Positions 62,228 through 64,000 of a stretch of DNA of 64,000 nt are shown one piece after another (positions within the stretch are counted from its first letter, which is position 1; each line of letters starts with the position of its first letter). The translations under genes and the position numbers were made by a program. The notes under the pieces are model-generated. The model made no database searches. It was not told the DNA's origin and was given only the letters and a program-made list of their open reading frames with translations. Source of the stretch: Methylobacterium adhaesivum (GTDB taxonomy: Bacteria; Pseudomonadota; Alphaproteobacteria; Rhizobiales; Beijerinckiaceae); NCBI RefSeq assembly GCF_022179065.1, contig NZ_BPQD01000003.1, positions 455,700-519,699 of the forward strand, given 5' to 3'.

Positions 62228-63081
62228 CACTTGCCCCCCTTCTTCGTCCCTTCGGACGCGCCCTTTACGGTCTCGCCCTGAACGACGGCGTGGAAGTCGC
62301 CGTCGCGATTGTCGCCGCTGAACGAGAGGCCGGAGATGCGGTAGCGCTGGCCCTTACCGTTCAGCTCGAGGATCTGGCTCTCGACCTTCACCAGCCGATT
62401 GCATCGAAGCTGCGGGTTCAGCAGGGTCGTCACCTTGATGCCGGCGTCGGTGACGCTCGGCACGCCGACCATGCCCGTCGCTTTCGAGATGAGGACCTCG
62501 TCTTGGAGGTTGCCATCTTTCGGGATGATCTCCAGCGCTCCGTCCTGCACGGACCAGAATAGCTTGTGCGAGCGCCCGATCTTGTCGAGCTCGCGCCAGC
62601 ACGGGCCGCACATCGTCACCGGGCGCTTGTACTCGGGAAGGTCGTCCAGGCCCTTCCACTCGCCCTGCGCCACGTCGGGCATGTTCTTCAGGATCTCCTT
62701 GACCATGTCCTTCGGCTTCGTTTTGGCCGGGAAGGTCTTGGCGATCACGCCCTTGCGTTTGGCCTTGTCGCCGTCGCCGCATTCGATTTTGGTGACGATG
62801 TCGGTGTCGTCGCGGGAGTGGGTGACCTCGCGGACGTGCCCATCGAAGATGATGCCGATATTGCCGGCCTTCTCGTAGCCGGCCTGCAGGGTGACCCGAT
62901 CAAACTCCTTGCCGATCCGGGACCGGTTACCGCCGGCCATATTCCAGATGGAAATCTCGGCTGCGTTCGGCGTGCCGGTGATGGTCTTCGACACTTCGAA
63001 AGAGATCTTGAGGTCCGTGACCCGGTACGAGCCACTGTCGCCCTTGAAGGTCGCGATAACGCGGCGAAGGTACTGCGTCAT
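62227..63081 (-). CDS. Baseplate hub protein (gpP/gp27-like)
   Basis: The 284-residue product begins MTQYLRRVIATFKGDSGSYR and has hub-like strands (RVTDLKISFEVSKTITGTPN, AAEISIWNMAG, GIIFDGHVREVTHSRDDTDI), helices with AKRKGVIAKTFPAKTKPKDM and HKLFWSVQDGALEIIPKDGN. The domain order matches phage late-control/gp27-type hubs. ATGA with the upstream plug gene; TGATG with the spike gene. Confidence 0.85.
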   Translation of the reverse strand: MTQYLRRVIATFKGDSGSYRVTDLKISFEVSKTITGTPNAAEISIWNMAGGNRSRIGKEFDRVTLQAGYEKAGNIGIIFDGHVREVTHSRDDTDIVTKIECGDGDKAKRKGVIAKTFPAKTKPKDMVKEILKNMPDVAQGEWKGLDDLPEYKRPVTMCGPCWRELDKIGRSHKLFWSVQDGALEIIPKDGNLQDEVLISKATGMVGVPSVTDAGIKVTTLLNPQLRCNRLVKVESQILELNGKGQRYRISGLSFSGDNRDGDFHAVVQGETVKGASEGTKKGGK

Positions 63082-63407
63082 GGAAGGGCCCTCACCTCGG
63101 CGACTTCCTCGGGTTCGAGGTGGTAGAGGCGCACCTTGCGCGCCGGAAGCGTCCGGCGGTCCGGGACGTTGCCGCGCCCCTCGACGTCGAGAGCGACGAT
63201 GGCGCCGATGCCCAGCCGGAACGGGCCGAGAAGATCCGTCTCCAGCACGATGCGCCGGCCGGCCAGGCGAGGCTCGTCGCCGATGCGTAGATCGAACGAC
63301 CAACGGTCCGACGTTGGGTTGTAGCGGAACCGGAATGCGCAGCGCAGGCCGGTAATGATCGTCGTGAACTCCTGATCGGGCGCGTCCGAGATGATGAACT
63401 CTCGCAT
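63078..63407 (-). CDS. Baseplate plug protein (Pam3 gp18-like)
   Basis: The 109-residue product starts MREFIISDAPDQEFTTIITG and has CAFRFRYNPTSDRWSFDLRI, GDEPRLAGRRIVLETDLLGP and a basic C terminus. This is the short plug family placed just before the hub in Pam3-like simple myophages. Confidence 0.82.
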   Translation of the reverse strand: MREFIISDAPDQEFTTIITGLRCAFRFRYNPTSDRWSFDLRIGDEPRLAGRRIVLETDLLGPFRLGIGAIVALDVEGRGNVPDRRTLPARKVRLYHLEPEEVAEVRALP

Positions 63408-64000
63408 CAGAGCGCTCCGCGGAAGGCCGACAGCCCCACGTTCGTCACCGCCTGGGTGGCAGTGTTCCCGAGAAAGAGCGTCGGCGCCCCGCGATCGACC
63501 ACGCTGGCGGCAAGGCGACCAGCGGTAAGGCCGGACTGCAGCATGCCGCGCCCGAACACGGAACTGACGGCACCGCCGAGGACGCCACCTATGATGCCGC
63601 CCAGGGCCCCACCGAAGCCGCCCAAGCCTCCGAGGCCCCCAGCGCCGGCGCCGGCCGACGCCGTATCGACCAGGATCACCTCGACCAGCTCGGCCGTGAA
63701 GTAGCAGATGCGGCCACGCCCCTTGAGCCGGTCCACCGTGATGTCCTCGATCAGCATGTTCCGGAACAGGCTGAAGCCGGCCACGATGTCGAAAGGCTCG
63801 AGCGTTTCCTGGAGGCGGACCAGGGCGGCATAGGCGGCCGATGCCCCTACCATCCCTGCGCGCGATCCGGAGATGGCCTCCATCGTGATGCGCTTGGGGT
63901 TGATGTAGGCGTGATCCGTCACGGCGGCGCCGACCTCCACGGGGTTCTCCGTGATGGTCAGGCTACTGTTGAGCTGCTCGTGGCCTGCCTCCTGAAAAGT
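63407..64000 (-). CDS. Dit-like baseplate/tail protein (N terminus beyond the window)
   Basis: The frame is open to the window edge, so the protein is partial; a GTG at 63940 is not the real start. Reading in from the edge: SSLTITENPVEVGAAVTDHA then YINPKRITMEA, the typical Dit-like N-terminal segment, followed by VRLQETLEPFDIVAGFSLFR and NMLIEDITVDRLKGRGRICY, then a long Gly/Ala-rich hydrophobic stretch (GGLGGLGGFGGALGGIIGGV). TGATG overlap with the plug gene. Confidence 0.8.
   Translation of the reverse strand, partial: TFQEAGHEQLNSSLTITENPVEVGAAVTDHAYINPKRITMEAISGSRAGMVGASAAYAALVRLQETLEPFDIVAGFSLFRNMLIEDITVDRLKGRGRICYFTAELVEVILVDTASAGAGAGGLGGLGGFGGALGGIIGGVLGGAVSSVFGRGMLQSGLTAGRLAASVVDRGAPTLFLGNTATQAVTNVGLSAFRGAL

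Overview
The window is high-GC DNA from an alphaproteobacterium of the Hyphomicrobiales (Rhizobiales), most plausibly a Methylobacterium/Methylorubrum-type organism. That placement rests on family resemblance: FliX, MotE with a DUF6468-like partner, an IalB-family protein, a one-cysteine alphaproteobacterial DksA, and an alphaproteobacterial LexA box (GAAC-N7-GAAC). No sequence search was run.

Region 1 (about 0.1-24 kb) is a flagellar gene cluster. Minus strand: flgB-flgC-fliE, then fliQ-fliR-flhB. Plus strand: fliO-fliP. Then come a very large exported TPR protein and two small exported proteins (one IalB-like), the minus-strand unit fliL-fliM-DUF6468-motE, and the plus-strand unit flgF-flgG-flgA-flgH. 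After a 58-residue membrane protein, dksA and an MBOAT acyltransferase come fliX (minus) and flgI-flgJ(rod binding)-flgN-like (plus). The leaders of flgF and flgI each carry a GG-N10-GC sigma-54-type promoter with a CGGCA-N5-TGCCG palindrome about 110 bp upstream, as in the Caulobacter FliX/FlbD circuit. A truncated porin-like protein and a BLUF photoreceptor follow.

Region 2 (25.3-33.7 kb) is a complete kdp potassium-uptake operon: a micro-ORF, kdpF, kdpA, a small membrane ORF, kdpB, kdpC, kdpD and kdpE.

Region 3 (33.9-43.6 kb) is mixed: a small membrane protein overlapping an SGNH hydrolase, prfC, an SDR oxidoreductase, tRNA-Gln(UUG), a photolyase-family protein whose FAD domain lies at the N terminus, a secreted nuclease coupled to a small Cys-rich secreted protein, an isochorismatase-type hydrolase, and umuDC under an SOS box.

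Region 4 (43.7-64 kb) is accessory DNA. It begins with small orphan genes and a RelE/HigB-HigA toxin-antitoxin pair. From 46.3 kb to the window end is the late region of a contractile-tailed prophage (or tailocin), transcribed right to left. From the right edge: Dit-like protein, baseplate plug, gpP-like hub, Gp138 spike, gp25/W, baseplate J, DUF2612, a beta-helix tailspike, a long series of tail-fibre and receptor-binding genes, then GH108 endolysin, holin and small membrane proteins. Neighbouring tail genes mostly overlap by 1 or 4 nt. Two paralogous hexapeptide (XAT-type) acyltransferases with a shared C-terminal extension lie in opposite orientation inside the tail-fibre block; this is the most unusual system here. 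A duplicated divergent module with one decayed copy sits nearby. No integrase, capsid or terminase gene is in the window, so the other end of the element lies beyond 64 kb.
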